From assembly GCA_017303995.1 (NCBI GenBank), contig JAFLBE010000011.1:1-64000 (forward strand): a stretch of DNA of 64,000 nt, read 5' to 3'. The notes under the pieces were generated by a model, which worked only from the letters and a program-made list of their open reading frames with translations, searched no databases and was not told the origin of the DNA. This document shows positions 43,538-52,276 of this stretch, one piece after another. The position numbers and the translations under genes were made by a program. How positions within the stretch are numbered: the first letter of the stretch is position 1; each line of letters begins with the position of its first letter. This DNA is from Bacteroidota bacterium (GTDB lineage Bacteria; Bacteroidota; JABWAT01).

Positions 43538-44752
43538 ATGATGCTGAAACTGGCCTGGCGGAACTTGTGGCGAAATAAAAAACGAAGCGGTATCATTTGG
43601 GCGGCAATGGTTGTGGGCTTATGGTCGGGTTTGTTTGCTTCCGGCATCATGCTCGGCATGTCGGATTCCATGGTGAGAAATGCCATTGACCGGGATCTGG
43701 GTCATGTTCAGTTTCACCTTCCCTCATTTACAGAAGATGAACTGTTGACTCAAACCATCCCCGATGCTCAAAATGTGCTCGAAAAACTTCAGTCAAAAAA
43801 AGAGGTTGCTTCGGTAACTGACCGGATTTTGATCGATGCCATTGCAGCTTCATCAAAAACTTCAGGAGTTGTTAAATTGACCGGACTTGATGAGATCCGG
43901 GAAAAAGAAGTCAGCACGCTGGATCGTCACCTTATTGACGGAAACTGGTTGGGTGATGACTTGAAGTCACCCGCAATCGTAGGTAAAAAACTGGCGGAGA
44001 AACTGGGTTTGAAGTTGAAAAGTAAACTCATTCTGAGTTTTCAGGGATTTGACGGTTCGGTTGTCTATGCCAATTTCAAAGTTGCCGGAATAATTCAAAC
44101 ACAATCTTCGGCCTTTGATGAAACCCATGTCTGGGTCAGTGGAAATGATCTTAGAAAACTGACTGACAGGGATGATTTTACCCACGAAATTGTGGTGAAA
44201 CTGAATACGTCAGAACAAACTGATTCCCTTGAAAAAGCCTGGTCTGTTGAATTTTCCAACCTCAAAGTTCAAAGCTGGAAAACGCTTGTTCCCGAACTTA
44301 AACTTACTGCAGATCTCTCGGCCATGATGATGAGTATTTTCATGGGAATCATTCTGTTTGCCCTGCTTTTTGGGGTTACCAATACCATGTTGATGTCGGT
44401 TTTGGAACGGTACAGGGAATTTGGAATTCTGATGGCTGTCGGGATGAAACCGGCCCGGCTATTTCAGTTGATTTTAATTGAAACCCTGATTCTGGCGTTA
44501 TCAGCCGGGGTTTTTGGCACCGCTTTCGGACTTTTAACCGTTCACTGGTTTGGGATTCACGGCATCAATCTGGCGTTGTTCGCAGACGGACTCGCAAGTT
44601 TTGGCATCAGTTCAAAATTATATACAACCATTCCACCCGATATGGTTTGGATTTTGGCCCTGATGATTATTTCAACTGCCATCATTTCGGCCATTTATCC
44701 CGGCTGGAAAGCAACCCGGCTAAAACCGGTTGAAGCAATCAGAAGCCTTTAA
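43538..44752 (+). CDS. FtsX/LolC-type ABC transporter permease, second of pair
   Basis: A 404-residue paralogue of the previous permease with the same one-plus-three helix layout, N-terminal LAWRNLWRNKKR and a conserved end LKPVEAIRSL. One base separates it from the first. The pair would form the heterodimeric membrane part, comparable to LolC and LolE. A heptamer array follows the stop. Confidence 0.9.
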   Translation: MMLKLAWRNLWRNKKRSGIIWAAMVVGLWSGLFASGIMLGMSDSMVRNAIDRDLGHVQFHLPSFTEDELLTQTIPDAQNVLEKLQSKKEVASVTDRILIDAIAASSKTSGVVKLTGLDEIREKEVSTLDRHLIDGNWLGDDLKSPAIVGKKLAEKLGLKLKSKLILSFQGFDGSVVYANFKVAGIIQTQSSAFDETHVWVSGNDLRKLTDRDDFTHEIVVKLNTSEQTDSLEKAWSVEFSNLKVQSWKTLVPELKLTADLSAMMMSIFMGIILFALLFGVTNTMLMSVLERYREFGILMAVGMKPARLFQLILIETLILALSAGVFGTAFGLLTVHWFGIHGINLALFADGLASFGISSKLYTTIPPDMVWILALMIISTAIISAIYPGWKATRLKPVEAIRSL

Positions 44753-44755
44753 TGC

Positions 44756-44783
44756 AGGGACAAGTGACGTGGGACATGGGACA
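44756..44783 (+). repeat. Heptamer tandem array after the second permease stop
   Basis: Units AGGGACA, AGTGACG, TGGGACA, TGGGACA start 3 bp after the stop codon, in the sense orientation. They match the first units after narK2 (AGGGACA, TGGGACA, AGTGACT). Confidence 0.8.
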
Positions 44784-44812
44784 ATTTGATTTTATTGTTA
44801 TTTAAAAAGGGT

Positions 44813-44880
44813 TGTCATCCCGGACTTGATCCGGGATCCATGCTTTTTATACTGGATGCTGAATCAAGTTCAGCATGACA
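44813..44880. repeat. GTCATCCCGGA-type double hairpin element
   Basis: Two hairpins, CCCGGActtgaTCCGGG and GCTGAAtcaagTTCAGC, are enclosed by inverted ends TGTCAT and ATGACA. Reduced relatives are at about 13484 and 28374. It lies between the permease and the ATPase genes of one operon. Confidence 0.75.
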
Positions 44881-44942
44881 GCTGTACGCCCAAGGGGGCG
44901 TGGAATTTACCGCCCCAAAAATCCTTTTAAAGGAACTAACAA

Positions 44943-45647
44943 ATGCCGATTATTTCAGTTGATTCAGTAACCAAAATCTACAATGGCGGAGCTGTTCCGG
45001 TTCAGGCACTTTCCGGCGTATCTTTTTCGGTTGAAAAAGGTGAATTTCTTTCGATCGTCGGTCCTTCAGGATCGGGGAAAACAACTTTGCTCAATATTAT
45101 TGGCGGACTTGATCAGCCCACTTCCGGAAGTGTTGTCATCAGTGGAGTTGAGGTTACCAAAGTAAATCCCGGTGAATTGATTGACTTCCGCCTGAATCAT
45201 ATCGGTTTTGTTTTTCAGGCTTACAATCTGATCCCGGTTCTGACAGCTTATGAAAATGTTGAATTTATCATGCTTCTTCAGAAACGATCATCAAAAGAAC
45301 GGAAGGAACGTGCAGAATTCCTGCTTGAAGCTGTTGGACTAAAGGACAAAATGCACGTCCGTCCGTCCCAGCTTTCCGGTGGTCAGCAGCAGCGGGTTGC
45401 AGTCGCCAGAGCTCTGGCCTCAAATCCGGCTTACGTTCTTGCCGATGAACCGACCGCCAATCTGGATTCCGTTTCCGCAGAACAATTGCTTGACCTGATG
45501 GAAATTCTGAACCATCAGCATGACACGACTTTTGTTTTTTCAACTCACGATCACCGTGTTATTGCCAGAGCACACCGGGTCATTACCCTGAGAGATGGCC
45601 GGATAGAATCCGATGTTTTGCAGGAACAAGAGAAAGTTATAAAGTGA
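44943..45647 (+). CDS. LolD-like ABC transporter ATPase
   Basis: A 234-residue MacB/LolD-class ATPase. Walker A GPSGSGKTT (about 39-47), signature LSGGQQQRVA (about 144), Walker B VLADEP (about 164) and the switch His in STHDH are all present. AAGGA lies 6 nt before the ATG. It powers the FtsX-type permease pair directly upstream. Confidence 0.93.
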   Translation: MPIISVDSVTKIYNGGAVPVQALSGVSFSVEKGEFLSIVGPSGSGKTTLLNIIGGLDQPTSGSVVISGVEVTKVNPGELIDFRLNHIGFVFQAYNLIPVLTAYENVEFIMLLQKRSSKERKERAEFLLEAVGLKDKMHVRPSQLSGGQQQRVAVARALASNPAYVLADEPTANLDSVSAEQLLDLMEILNHQHDTTFVFSTHDHRVIARAHRVITLRDGRIESDVLQEQEKVIK

Positions 45648-45667
45648 TAAGTAGTATAATGAATTAT

Positions 45668-45819
45668 TGTAACTCCGACCTCCCGGTCGGAATCTTTAAT
45701 TGAAAAACAAGTAGTTGAATTAAAAACTGGAATTGGCCTGTTCATGATGTTCTTTTATGTTTTCAAAAAATTCCAACCTTTATTAAATGTAAGATTCCGA
45801 CCGGGAGGTCGGAGTTACA
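45668..45819. mobile_element. 152-bp REPIN/MITE-like element with perfect 29-bp inverted ends
   Basis: The ends at 45668-45696 and 45791-45819 are exact inverted copies. Each contains its own hairpin CCGACC-tccc-GGTCGG. The interior (94 bp) has no gene. The right arm runs into the ATG of the beta-barrel gene, so the element supplies that gene's 5' untranslated region. Confidence 0.85.
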
Positions 45820-47015
45820 TGAAACAACTCTTTTTTTACCTAACCCTTCTCTTTTTCTCACTCCCCGCCGTTGCACAACCCGATCTTTCAGGCAATCTGC
45901 AAGGGATGGGAACCTGGATAAAGCCAGGAAAAACCATTTTCAATTCAAAATCAGATCCGGTTGGATTAAATCAGGCAATGGGTTATCTGAATGCCGGTTA
46001 TTATTTTACAGAGAATTTTAAAATTCAGTCAGAGCTTCGGGCGAGATTCACACATGGAAATTCAAACCCATTGGCAAGTCAAATTTCAGATGGCAGTGCC
46101 AATTCTGCTGACCAGTTCAGACTGGACAAAACGCATCGGTTTAATGATCAAAATTCGGCCGATTTCAGAGTCAACCGATTCTATGTTGACTATTCCGCAG
46201 GGCAGGTTCAACTGACTGCCGGTCGGCAGCGGATTAACTGGGGAATGGCGATGATCTGGAATCCAATTGATATATTTAACACACGAAATGCCGTCACTTT
46301 TGGTGAAGATCTTCCTTCATCAGATGCTGCAAGAATGCAGTTTTATTTCAGTGAAACGGGTTCAGCTGAACTTGTGGTTAAAGGGTCAGAAAGAAGGAAT
46401 CAAAGAGCCTGGGCCATCCGGGTAAAGGGAAATATCAGAGAAACTGACTGGCAAATTTTTGGCGGTCAGCGAAATGATATTCCTGTTGCTGGATTTGGCT
46501 GGTCGGGTGAATTTCTGAAGGGCGGATTCCGTGGAGAGGTATTGGGACAGTTTAAAACCTATAAAAATGCCATCTACATCGAGTTAGCCCCCCCAATAAC
46601 TTCCAATCTGGTTAAAACCAAAGAAACTGAGCCGAATATCCAGGCAGTAATTTCCTACGATTATACCTTTGAAAATTCGCTTTATCTTCTGACAGAATGT
46701 TTGTGGAATCCGTCAGGTACAGAAAAGGACGTTTTATCCGGTATTCTTAATTCAACAGATAATCAATGGTTATCACCGGGCGTGTTAAATCTTGCGCATC
46801 AGGTCAGTTTTGATTTGACTCCTTTGGTTAGAATAGGAGGGATTTGTCTCTGGAATCCAGACGACCAATCATGGACAGCAGGTCCGAATGTGAATTGGAA
46901 TTTGTCTGACAATATTGATTTAAACGGGATGTTTTTATTTTCGGATGGAAACGAAACCAGTGAATATGCCGGGTTGGGAACGGTCGGATTTGTGAGAGTG
47001 AAGTGGAGTTTTTGA
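45819..47015 (+). CDS. Outer-membrane beta-barrel protein of the Lol-like cluster
   Basis: A 398-residue protein with signal peptide (about 1-20, FFSLPAVAQ) and a barrel with VQLTAGRQRINWGMAMIWNPIDIFN (about 127-151), as in DUF1302/alginate-export-like porins. It ends KWSF. The longer frame from 45744 reads through the inverted repeat and is rejected. Position suggests it is the outer-membrane partner of the LolA-like/ABC system, as DUF1302 proteins often accompany LolA-like proteins and RND transporters. Confidence 0.75.
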   Translation: MKQLFFYLTLLFFSLPAVAQPDLSGNLQGMGTWIKPGKTIFNSKSDPVGLNQAMGYLNAGYYFTENFKIQSELRARFTHGNSNPLASQISDGSANSADQFRLDKTHRFNDQNSADFRVNRFYVDYSAGQVQLTAGRQRINWGMAMIWNPIDIFNTRNAVTFGEDLPSSDAARMQFYFSETGSAELVVKGSERRNQRAWAIRVKGNIRETDWQIFGGQRNDIPVAGFGWSGEFLKGGFRGEVLGQFKTYKNAIYIELAPPITSNLVKTKETEPNIQAVISYDYTFENSLYLLTECLWNPSGTEKDVLSGILNSTDNQWLSPGVLNLAHQVSFDLTPLVRIGGICLWNPDDQSWTAGPNVNWNLSDNIDLNGMFLFSDGNETSEYAGLGTVGFVRVKWSF

Positions 47016-47065
47016 GGGCTTGAATACGTTTGCCACAAATCCATCGGTTTAATTTGTAATAAAAA

Positions 47066-47096
47066 CCCGTGATAAGTGACCAGTCACCTGTAACCC
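47066..47096 (-). repeat. Heptamer tandem array after the LytTR gene stop
   Basis: In the sense of the minus-strand regulator gene the units are GGGTTAC, AGGTGAC, TGGTCAC, TTATCAC. The first lies only a few bases past the stop codon. Confidence 0.7.
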
Positions 47097-47098
47097 TC

Positions 47099-47854
47099 CT
47101 ACAATCCCAGATTTTCTTTGTAACTTAAACTCACCGTCAGTTCAGATTTTTTTTGATCTTTCATCCTGACTTTATATTTCCCGCCAAACCATTTCACCAC
47201 CTCAAGCAAATGATCCATATTGATCAGTGTTGACCGGTGGATTCTCACAAAACTGAGATTTTTTAACTGTTCTTCAAGCTGATAAATCGTGTCTTCAATC
47301 AGATAGGTTTCACCAACCGTGTGGACTTCAACATATTTCTCACTGGCTTCAAAATAAACAATATCTGAATAGTCAACAAAGCGGATTTTATCACCGGTTT
47401 TAATTTTGAGTTTTGCCAGTTTGCCCGGAGCCGGGACCAAGGATTCCAGCAATTTTCTGATCTGATCTGATGGATTTGCTTCGTTTCCTGGAATTAGTCT
47501 CTGAAGCTTTTCAATGGCTTGTTTCAGTCTGTCCTTGTCAATAGGTTTCAGCAGGTAGTCAATGGAATTGGTTTGAAAGGCTTTTAAGGCAAATTCATCA
47601 TAAGCGGTGGTGAAAATGATCCAGGGCTGATGTCTGATGGTTTCTAGTACCTGAAATCCGTTCAGTTCAGGCATTTGAACATCCAGAAAAACCAGATCAG
47701 GTTTTACCTCATCAATCAGGTTTGCCCCTGATCGTCCGTCGGTAGCTTGTCCCACCAGATCAAGACTTTCAGAATAGGGTAAAAGCAGACGTTTCAGCCG
47801 GTCAATGGCGAGCTGTTCATCATCAATTATAACGGTTCTGAATGATTTACCCAT
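47099..47854 (-). CDS. LytTR-type response regulator
   Basis: A 251-residue two-domain regulator. The receiver domain (about 5-120) has acidic pocket residues D11-D12 and phosphoacceptor D58 (VFLDVQMP), with T/K partners (FTTAYD, LLKPID). The LytTR DNA-binding domain is at about 150-248 (GDKIRFVDYSDIVYFEASEKYVEVHT; FVRIHRSTLINMDHL). It overlaps the kinase gene by 8 bp. Targets are unknown. Confidence 0.93.
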   Translation of the reverse strand: MGKSFRTVIIDDEQLAIDRLKRLLLPYSESLDLVGQATDGRSGANLIDEVKPDLVFLDVQMPELNGFQVLETIRHQPWIIFTTAYDEFALKAFQTNSIDYLLKPIDKDRLKQAIEKLQRLIPGNEANPSDQIRKLLESLVPAPGKLAKLKIKTGDKIRFVDYSDIVYFEASEKYVEVHTVGETYLIEDTIYQLEEQLKNLSFVRIHRSTLINMDHLLEVVKWFGGKYKVRMKDQKKSELTVSLSYKENLGL

Positions 47855-48950
47855 GGGAAACTCCGTTTAATTTAGGGATAATCAAACTTACTGTTGTTCC
47901 ATTATCCGAAAGCAGGCGAATTTCAGATTTTTCTCCAAAATGAAGCCTGATCCGTTCTGAAACGCCTTTCAAACCAAACCGGTCATCAGGGAGTGGACCT
48001 TCAAACCCAATTCCATTATCCTTGACAGCTAGAATGACCGACTCATCCGTTTCAGTTGCATAAATGCGGATAACACCGCCACCGGATTTTTTCGAGATGC
48101 CATGTTTGATTGAATTTTCAACCAGCGGCTGAATCAGAAAAGGGGGGATTTTAAAACGCTTCAGATCATCAGAAACGGTCACACTGAAATCAAGCCGGTC
48201 ATTGAGCCTGACTTTTTCGATATCCAGATAGTTTTTAACAATCTCGAGTTCTTTTTCAAGATCAATCATGTCATCCGACTCATGTTCAAGTGAATACCGG
48301 AACAGATTGGCCAGTTTTTGAATCATATCATCAGCAAGATCAGGATTTGAATAAACAAGTGAGGATATCGAGTTGAGCGTGTTGAATAAAAAGTGCGGAT
48401 TGACCTTTGCTCTGAGGCTTTCCATTTTGGCTTTGGCGTGAAGAGTCTGGATTCGCTGTTCACTGATTTCTTTTTGGGATAGTTTCTCAGCAAGATCGAC
48501 GACTTTAAGTTCATAATATGACCATGTATTTAAAACTGTTCCGGCTACAAACGTGATCACCATATTGCTGAGCAGCATGACCCAAAACGGATGAGGCATG
48601 TCTGACATGTCATGGAAAAAAAGCACAATTCCAGTGGCAATAAAAGTGCCCAGAATACTTGAAATGGTCAGGGCGAGATAACTGAAAATGACACGATCCC
48701 AGAATTTATCCCGTTCAACAGCCTGAAACCACATCACCATAAAAAAAGAAAGAGAAGTTAGGATGGTGGTGTAAGTTAAATTGATGAAAAGGGACTCAAT
48801 TCCATCAATTTTATCGTGATAAATAAAGGCAAGAGTGGTTGCAATCAGTGCAATTGAAATCACCAATGACCAGTAAAATCGTGGGGTTGAGAAAAGCTGA
48901 AAGGTTTCTTTGATTGATCGCATAAGAAAAGAAGTTATTTTTTTCTGCAA
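47847..48950 (-). CDS. LytS-type sensor histidine kinase
   Basis: A 367-residue membrane kinase. Four helices cover about 26-140, followed by a short coiled region and the His_kinase domain with the phosphoacceptor H186 in NPHFLFNTLNS. The ATPase part has PFLIQPLVENSIKHGI and DNGIGF, with glycine-rich GLKGVSERI. It forms a two-component pair with the overlapping LytTR gene. The signal is unknown, but no large extracytoplasmic sensor exists, so a membrane or envelope cue is plausible. Confidence 0.93.
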   Translation of the reverse strand: MQKKITSFLMRSIKETFQLFSTPRFYWSLVISIALIATTLAFIYHDKIDGIESLFINLTYTTILTSLSFFMVMWFQAVERDKFWDRVIFSYLALTISSILGTFIATGIVLFFHDMSDMPHPFWVMLLSNMVITFVAGTVLNTWSYYELKVVDLAEKLSQKEISEQRIQTLHAKAKMESLRAKVNPHFLFNTLNSISSLVYSNPDLADDMIQKLANLFRYSLEHESDDMIDLEKELEIVKNYLDIEKVRLNDRLDFSVTVSDDLKRFKIPPFLIQPLVENSIKHGISKKSGGGVIRIYATETDESVILAVKDNGIGFEGPLPDDRFGLKGVSERIRLHFGEKSEIRLLSDNGTTVSLIIPKLNGVSHG

Positions 48951-49022
48951 GATCGGCAGGATGTCCCGATTTAAACAGGTTTTTTCGGATGAAATGCCGT
49001 TTTTGGCGGATGAAATGAAGGG

Positions 49023-49097
49023 AAGGTTACAAGTTACAAATCACGGGGTCATTGAATTGAAAACCTGTAACCTGTGATATGTGACCCGTAACCTGCA
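49023..49097 (-). repeat. Heptamer tandem arrays after the DUF1684 gene stop
   Basis: In the sense of the DUF1684 gene: AGGTTAC, GGGTCAC, ATATCAC, AGGTTAC, AGGTTTT, beginning 3 to 4 bases after the stop, then a second short run CGTGATT, TGTAACT, TGTAACC. Confidence 0.7.
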
Positions 49098-49979
49098 TTA
49101 ATGTTTTCCTGCTTTTTTCTCACCCGCTTCAATCCTGACACCAAGTCGGTTTTGAGGAAGGGGAACCGGACAGGTTGCAAACGAAGTAAAAGCACAGGGT
49201 GGATTGTAGGCTTTATTAAAATCCAGAATAACTTTGCCGTTTACCGGACCACTGGTATCAAGAAAACGACCGCCGCCGTAGGTTTCATGCCCTGCAGTTA
49301 AATCAGAAAAGATGAATGAAAATTCCTTGAGTGAATCATCTGAAACGGGTTCAATCCGGTATTCCTGTCCATCCAAAGAAAAAACGGCAACTCCCGGTGC
49401 CATACCCGTTTCAAATATGCCGGGAACCACGGTTGGGATTGTTACTTTTTTGAATTCCGGATAGGGTTCCCATCGGGCTTCAATTTTCCATTTTTCATCA
49501 ACCGGAAACCGGTCAATTCCGGTAAACTCTTTTCTGACCGGGGATTCGGTATCCCACATTCTGATCGCAAATTTCCCGCCCCTTTTGATGACAGCGAAGG
49601 TTTTGGTTCCTGATGTAATTTTATCTGGTCCGCCTTTGTCGGCATCGGTTTTCAGAATAAGCGACTGAACAGGTTTTTCTTTAAGGGTTGCTGTAACGGT
49701 AGGCAAGGATGCAAAAAAAGGAATCGTGTCCCGCAGGGTAATCATCCCGATGGATTCCAGCTCATTCTGTCCTTCTTTCAGCCAGGTGAGGGCAACCAAT
49801 GTGAGCCAGCCTTGATCCCGCTGGAGGGATTTGATCCGGTTTTCATGCCAGGTCAAAATCTCTTTTTCATAGGGTGATGCAGGTTCAGTCACGTCTGTTT
49901 TTGATTTGATGAAGTGTCCGGTTAATAATCCGGCCAGAATAAGAAGTCCGGCGATGATGATCAGGTAAATAGGTTTCAT
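49098..49979 (-). CDS. DUF1684 protein, membrane-anchored or exported
   Basis: A 293-residue protein with an N-terminal hydrophobic segment (about 3-24). The DUF1684 domain starts at the LTWHENRIKSLQRDQGWLTLVALTWLKEG segment and ends with LDFNKAYNPPCAFTSFATCPVPLPQNRLGVRIEAGEK, the best-conserved part of the family. No catalytic function is established. It stands alone. Confidence 0.87.
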   Translation of the reverse strand: MKPIYLIIIAGLLILAGLLTGHFIKSKTDVTEPASPYEKEILTWHENRIKSLQRDQGWLTLVALTWLKEGQNELESIGMITLRDTIPFFASLPTVTATLKEKPVQSLILKTDADKGGPDKITSGTKTFAVIKRGGKFAIRMWDTESPVRKEFTGIDRFPVDEKWKIEARWEPYPEFKKVTIPTVVPGIFETGMAPGVAVFSLDGQEYRIEPVSDDSLKEFSFIFSDLTAGHETYGGGRFLDTSGPVNGKVILDFNKAYNPPCAFTSFATCPVPLPQNRLGVRIEAGEKKAGKH

Positions 49980-50161
49980 AATATGATTTTGTCAGAAATA
50001 AACAACAAAGAAAGGGAAAAATCAGGAAAGAGGAAAATTGAGCGTTGTTTGACGTTCTTTCTCTGAGACAAGTAAGCCACTGTGGAACAGACGTTCAGGC
50101 AAATCAGGTCTTTCGGTAAACTCCCGGATTTTCACTATTTTCATAAGAAAAAAGGACACCC

Positions 50162-50683
50162 ATGCCTTACCAGATAGAACTCCGTTTCGGTTTATTAACC
50201 GGACTTCTCATTTCAGCCTATATTTTAACAGAATTTTTTCTCGGTTTCCACACGACTCATTTCGAAATGGGTAAGATTTCGGAATATTTCTCCGGTATCA
50301 TTCCGTTGATTACCTATTTTTTCGCATTAAAGCAGAAGCAAAAAGAGGATTTTCAGGGATCGATGACATTCGTAAATGGTGTGATCTCAGGTTTGCTGGT
50401 CACCGTTGTGACCGGGCTTGTATTGGTTGTCTTTTTTGCACTTTATAACACTGTCATTAACCCCGGATATACTGAAACCGGCATTGTCTATGAAACCGCC
50501 AAATTGAAGCAGCAGGGAATTGCTGATTCTACCATTGCACGGTTTATGACCGAATACCGGCAAAAAATCGGACTAGGGAATACGCTGTTTATGGTTTTCT
50601 TTGGAACGTTGGTTCAGGGTGCACTCATTTCGATGATTTTAACACCGATCGTCATCTGGAAAAAGAAAAGGGCCGGTAACTGA
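50162..50683 (+). CDS. DUF4199 integral membrane protein
   Basis: A 173-residue protein with four helices (about 9-27, 38-57, 74-98, 140-163). The layout, with FALKQKQKEDFQGSMTFVNGVISGLLVTVVTGLV, fits the DUF4199 family common in Bacteroidota. AAGGA lies 5 nt before the ATG. Function is unknown. Confidence 0.78.
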   Translation: MPYQIELRFGLLTGLLISAYILTEFFLGFHTTHFEMGKISEYFSGIIPLITYFFALKQKQKEDFQGSMTFVNGVISGLLVTVVTGLVLVVFFALYNTVINPGYTETGIVYETAKLKQQGIADSTIARFMTEYRQKIGLGNTLFMVFFGTLVQGALISMILTPIVIWKKKRAGN

Positions 50684-51069
50684 AAAGTTTCGGTTTCAAT
50701 GCAGAAGAAAAGACATTCTCCCGCGGATTTCGCTGATTTTCACGGAAATGAAAAATTCATTAAACGGGGATATTCAGGATGGTCAGGATAAAGGCAAATG
50801 GTAAATAATGAAGGATCAATGGTTAATTATGAGCCCCGGAGCCCAAGACCTTTGGTCGCGGGTTAAAAGGGTGCCCTCTTGGCAGAAAACGAAGCAAAAT
50901 CCATACTCTAATTCGCCAGGATACAACTTTTATTAGAACTGTGAATCTAATACCGGGCGGAAATTGCATTCTCCCGCGGGTTTCATTAATCACAATGGTT
51001 TTTCCCCAAAAACAAAAAAGCCAGACCGGCAACTGCCCGGTCTGGCTTTTTTATAAAAATTCAATTCAA
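50684..51069. other. 386-bp gap after the DUF4199 gene: dispersed repeats and a terminator
   Basis: Two stretches with CATTCTCCCGCGG(A/G)TTTC (about 50713 and 50969), an AGGATGGTCAGGAT segment, and GGAGCCCAAGACCTTTGGTC lie here, all like fragments of intergenic repeats. The only clear functional element is the terminator at 51014-51052. No gene is supported. Confidence 0.65.
51014..51052. terminator. Bidirectional intrinsic terminator
   Basis: A 10-bp stem GCCAGACCGG / CCGGTCTGGC with a 7-nt loop is bordered by A6 and T6. It serves the minus-strand TPR lipoprotein gene ending 18 bp away and may also end plus-strand transcripts. Confidence 0.92.
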
Positions 51070-52197
51070 TTATTTCAGTTTATCAAAAGCTTCTTTAGCT
51101 TTTTCAGTTTGCCCAAGAGCTGTATAAACCTGACCAAGAACTGTCCAGAAGGTGAAATCATCAGTTTTTGAGTCTTTTACAGCTTCAAGATAAGGTAAAG
51201 CCTTTTTGTAATACTCAAGGTAAGTTTTGTCATTACCGATGGCTTCTTTTTTCTTACGGTCTTTTTCTTTGGTATAAGCTGCTTCGTTAGCTTCTGCAGC
51301 ATTTTTCCCTAATCTCAGGTAAGTAACACCAAGGTTATACTGGGCTTCACGATAATCTGTTTTAATTGCAACTGCTTCTTCGAAGTATTTAATCGAATTG
51401 GTATAATCTTCACGATTCAGATATAAAACCCCAATATTGTACTTTAAAACTTCATTTTGTGGAGAAGCATTAGACGCATCAATAAAAGCTTGAAGTGCTT
51501 GATCTGCTTTTCCTGCGCTGATGTAAGTCTGTGCAATATTTTCAAAAACCCAATTGGAATTCACGGTTTTTGAAGTTTTAAATCCGTTCAGATAAGCAAG
51601 TGCACCATCAAAATCTTTCAAATTGTTATATGCAAGCAAAGCAAGGTTAATGGTTTCCTGGGTTGCAGGTTTTTTTGCGTGGTATTCTTTAAGTGCACTC
51701 AGGACTTCATTGTAATTCTGTGAGTTATAATTTGAAATGGCAATATTGTAATAGGAAAGGGAAGAATCTGGCAGTACTGTTGCTGCTTTTCTGAAATAAT
51801 CAATCGCGATTCTGTAATTATCAGGATTTTCAGAACCCTTGTTCATGGCTTTGATACCATCATTAATTGAATTTCCCCAGGCATTCCTGATTTTACTTTC
51901 AGCTGCAATTTTTTGATCGGCAGTAAAACCAATTTTCATTCCTGCACGATAAGCCTCTGCCATTTCAATTTGTTGTTTCGTTTCGAAAAGAACATTTCCT
52001 TTAATGAAATATGCTTCTGCATTAGCGGGATTTTTTGCAATTTCAGCGTTGATTGCAGCAAGGGCTTTGTCGTATTGTTTTTGGTTTACATACATTTTTG
52101 CCGAGGTCATTTCCTTGGAACCACAACCTTCGATACCCATAAACAGGTAACCTATGGTCATAATTGAGAGGCTCAGCAGGATCGTTCTTAACTTCAT
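51070..52197 (-). CDS. Tetratricopeptide-repeat lipoprotein
   Basis: A 375-residue protein with a lipoprotein signal (MGIEGC, Cys25) and about eight TPR units across residues 30-370, for example KQYDKALAAINAEIAKNPANAEAYFIKGNVLF and DYREAQYNLGVTYLRLGKNAAEANEAAY. A Lys/Glu-rich strip (TKEKDRKKKEAIGND, about 310) breaks the series. TPR lipoproteins in Bacteroidota often work in envelope assembly; no specific role is shown. Confidence 0.83.
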   Translation of the reverse strand: MKLRTILLSLSIMTIGYLFMGIEGCGSKEMTSAKMYVNQKQYDKALAAINAEIAKNPANAEAYFIKGNVLFETKQQIEMAEAYRAGMKIGFTADQKIAAESKIRNAWGNSINDGIKAMNKGSENPDNYRIAIDYFRKAATVLPDSSLSYYNIAISNYNSQNYNEVLSALKEYHAKKPATQETINLALLAYNNLKDFDGALAYLNGFKTSKTVNSNWVFENIAQTYISAGKADQALQAFIDASNASPQNEVLKYNIGVLYLNREDYTNSIKYFEEAVAIKTDYREAQYNLGVTYLRLGKNAAEANEAAYTKEKDRKKKEAIGNDKTYLEYYKKALPYLEAVKDSKTDDFTFWTVLGQVYTALGQTEKAKEAFDKLK

Positions 52198-52276
52198 TTC
52201 TGTCTCCTAACAAGTGTTTTTTTGAAAAATTTTACAAAGTTACCAAATACTGATCTTGGATACAATTAGACCATCA

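Noticed and set aside
45744-45818. N-terminal extension of the beta-barrel protein
   Set aside because: It reads through the inverted end of the 152-bp element; the signal peptide begins at 45819.
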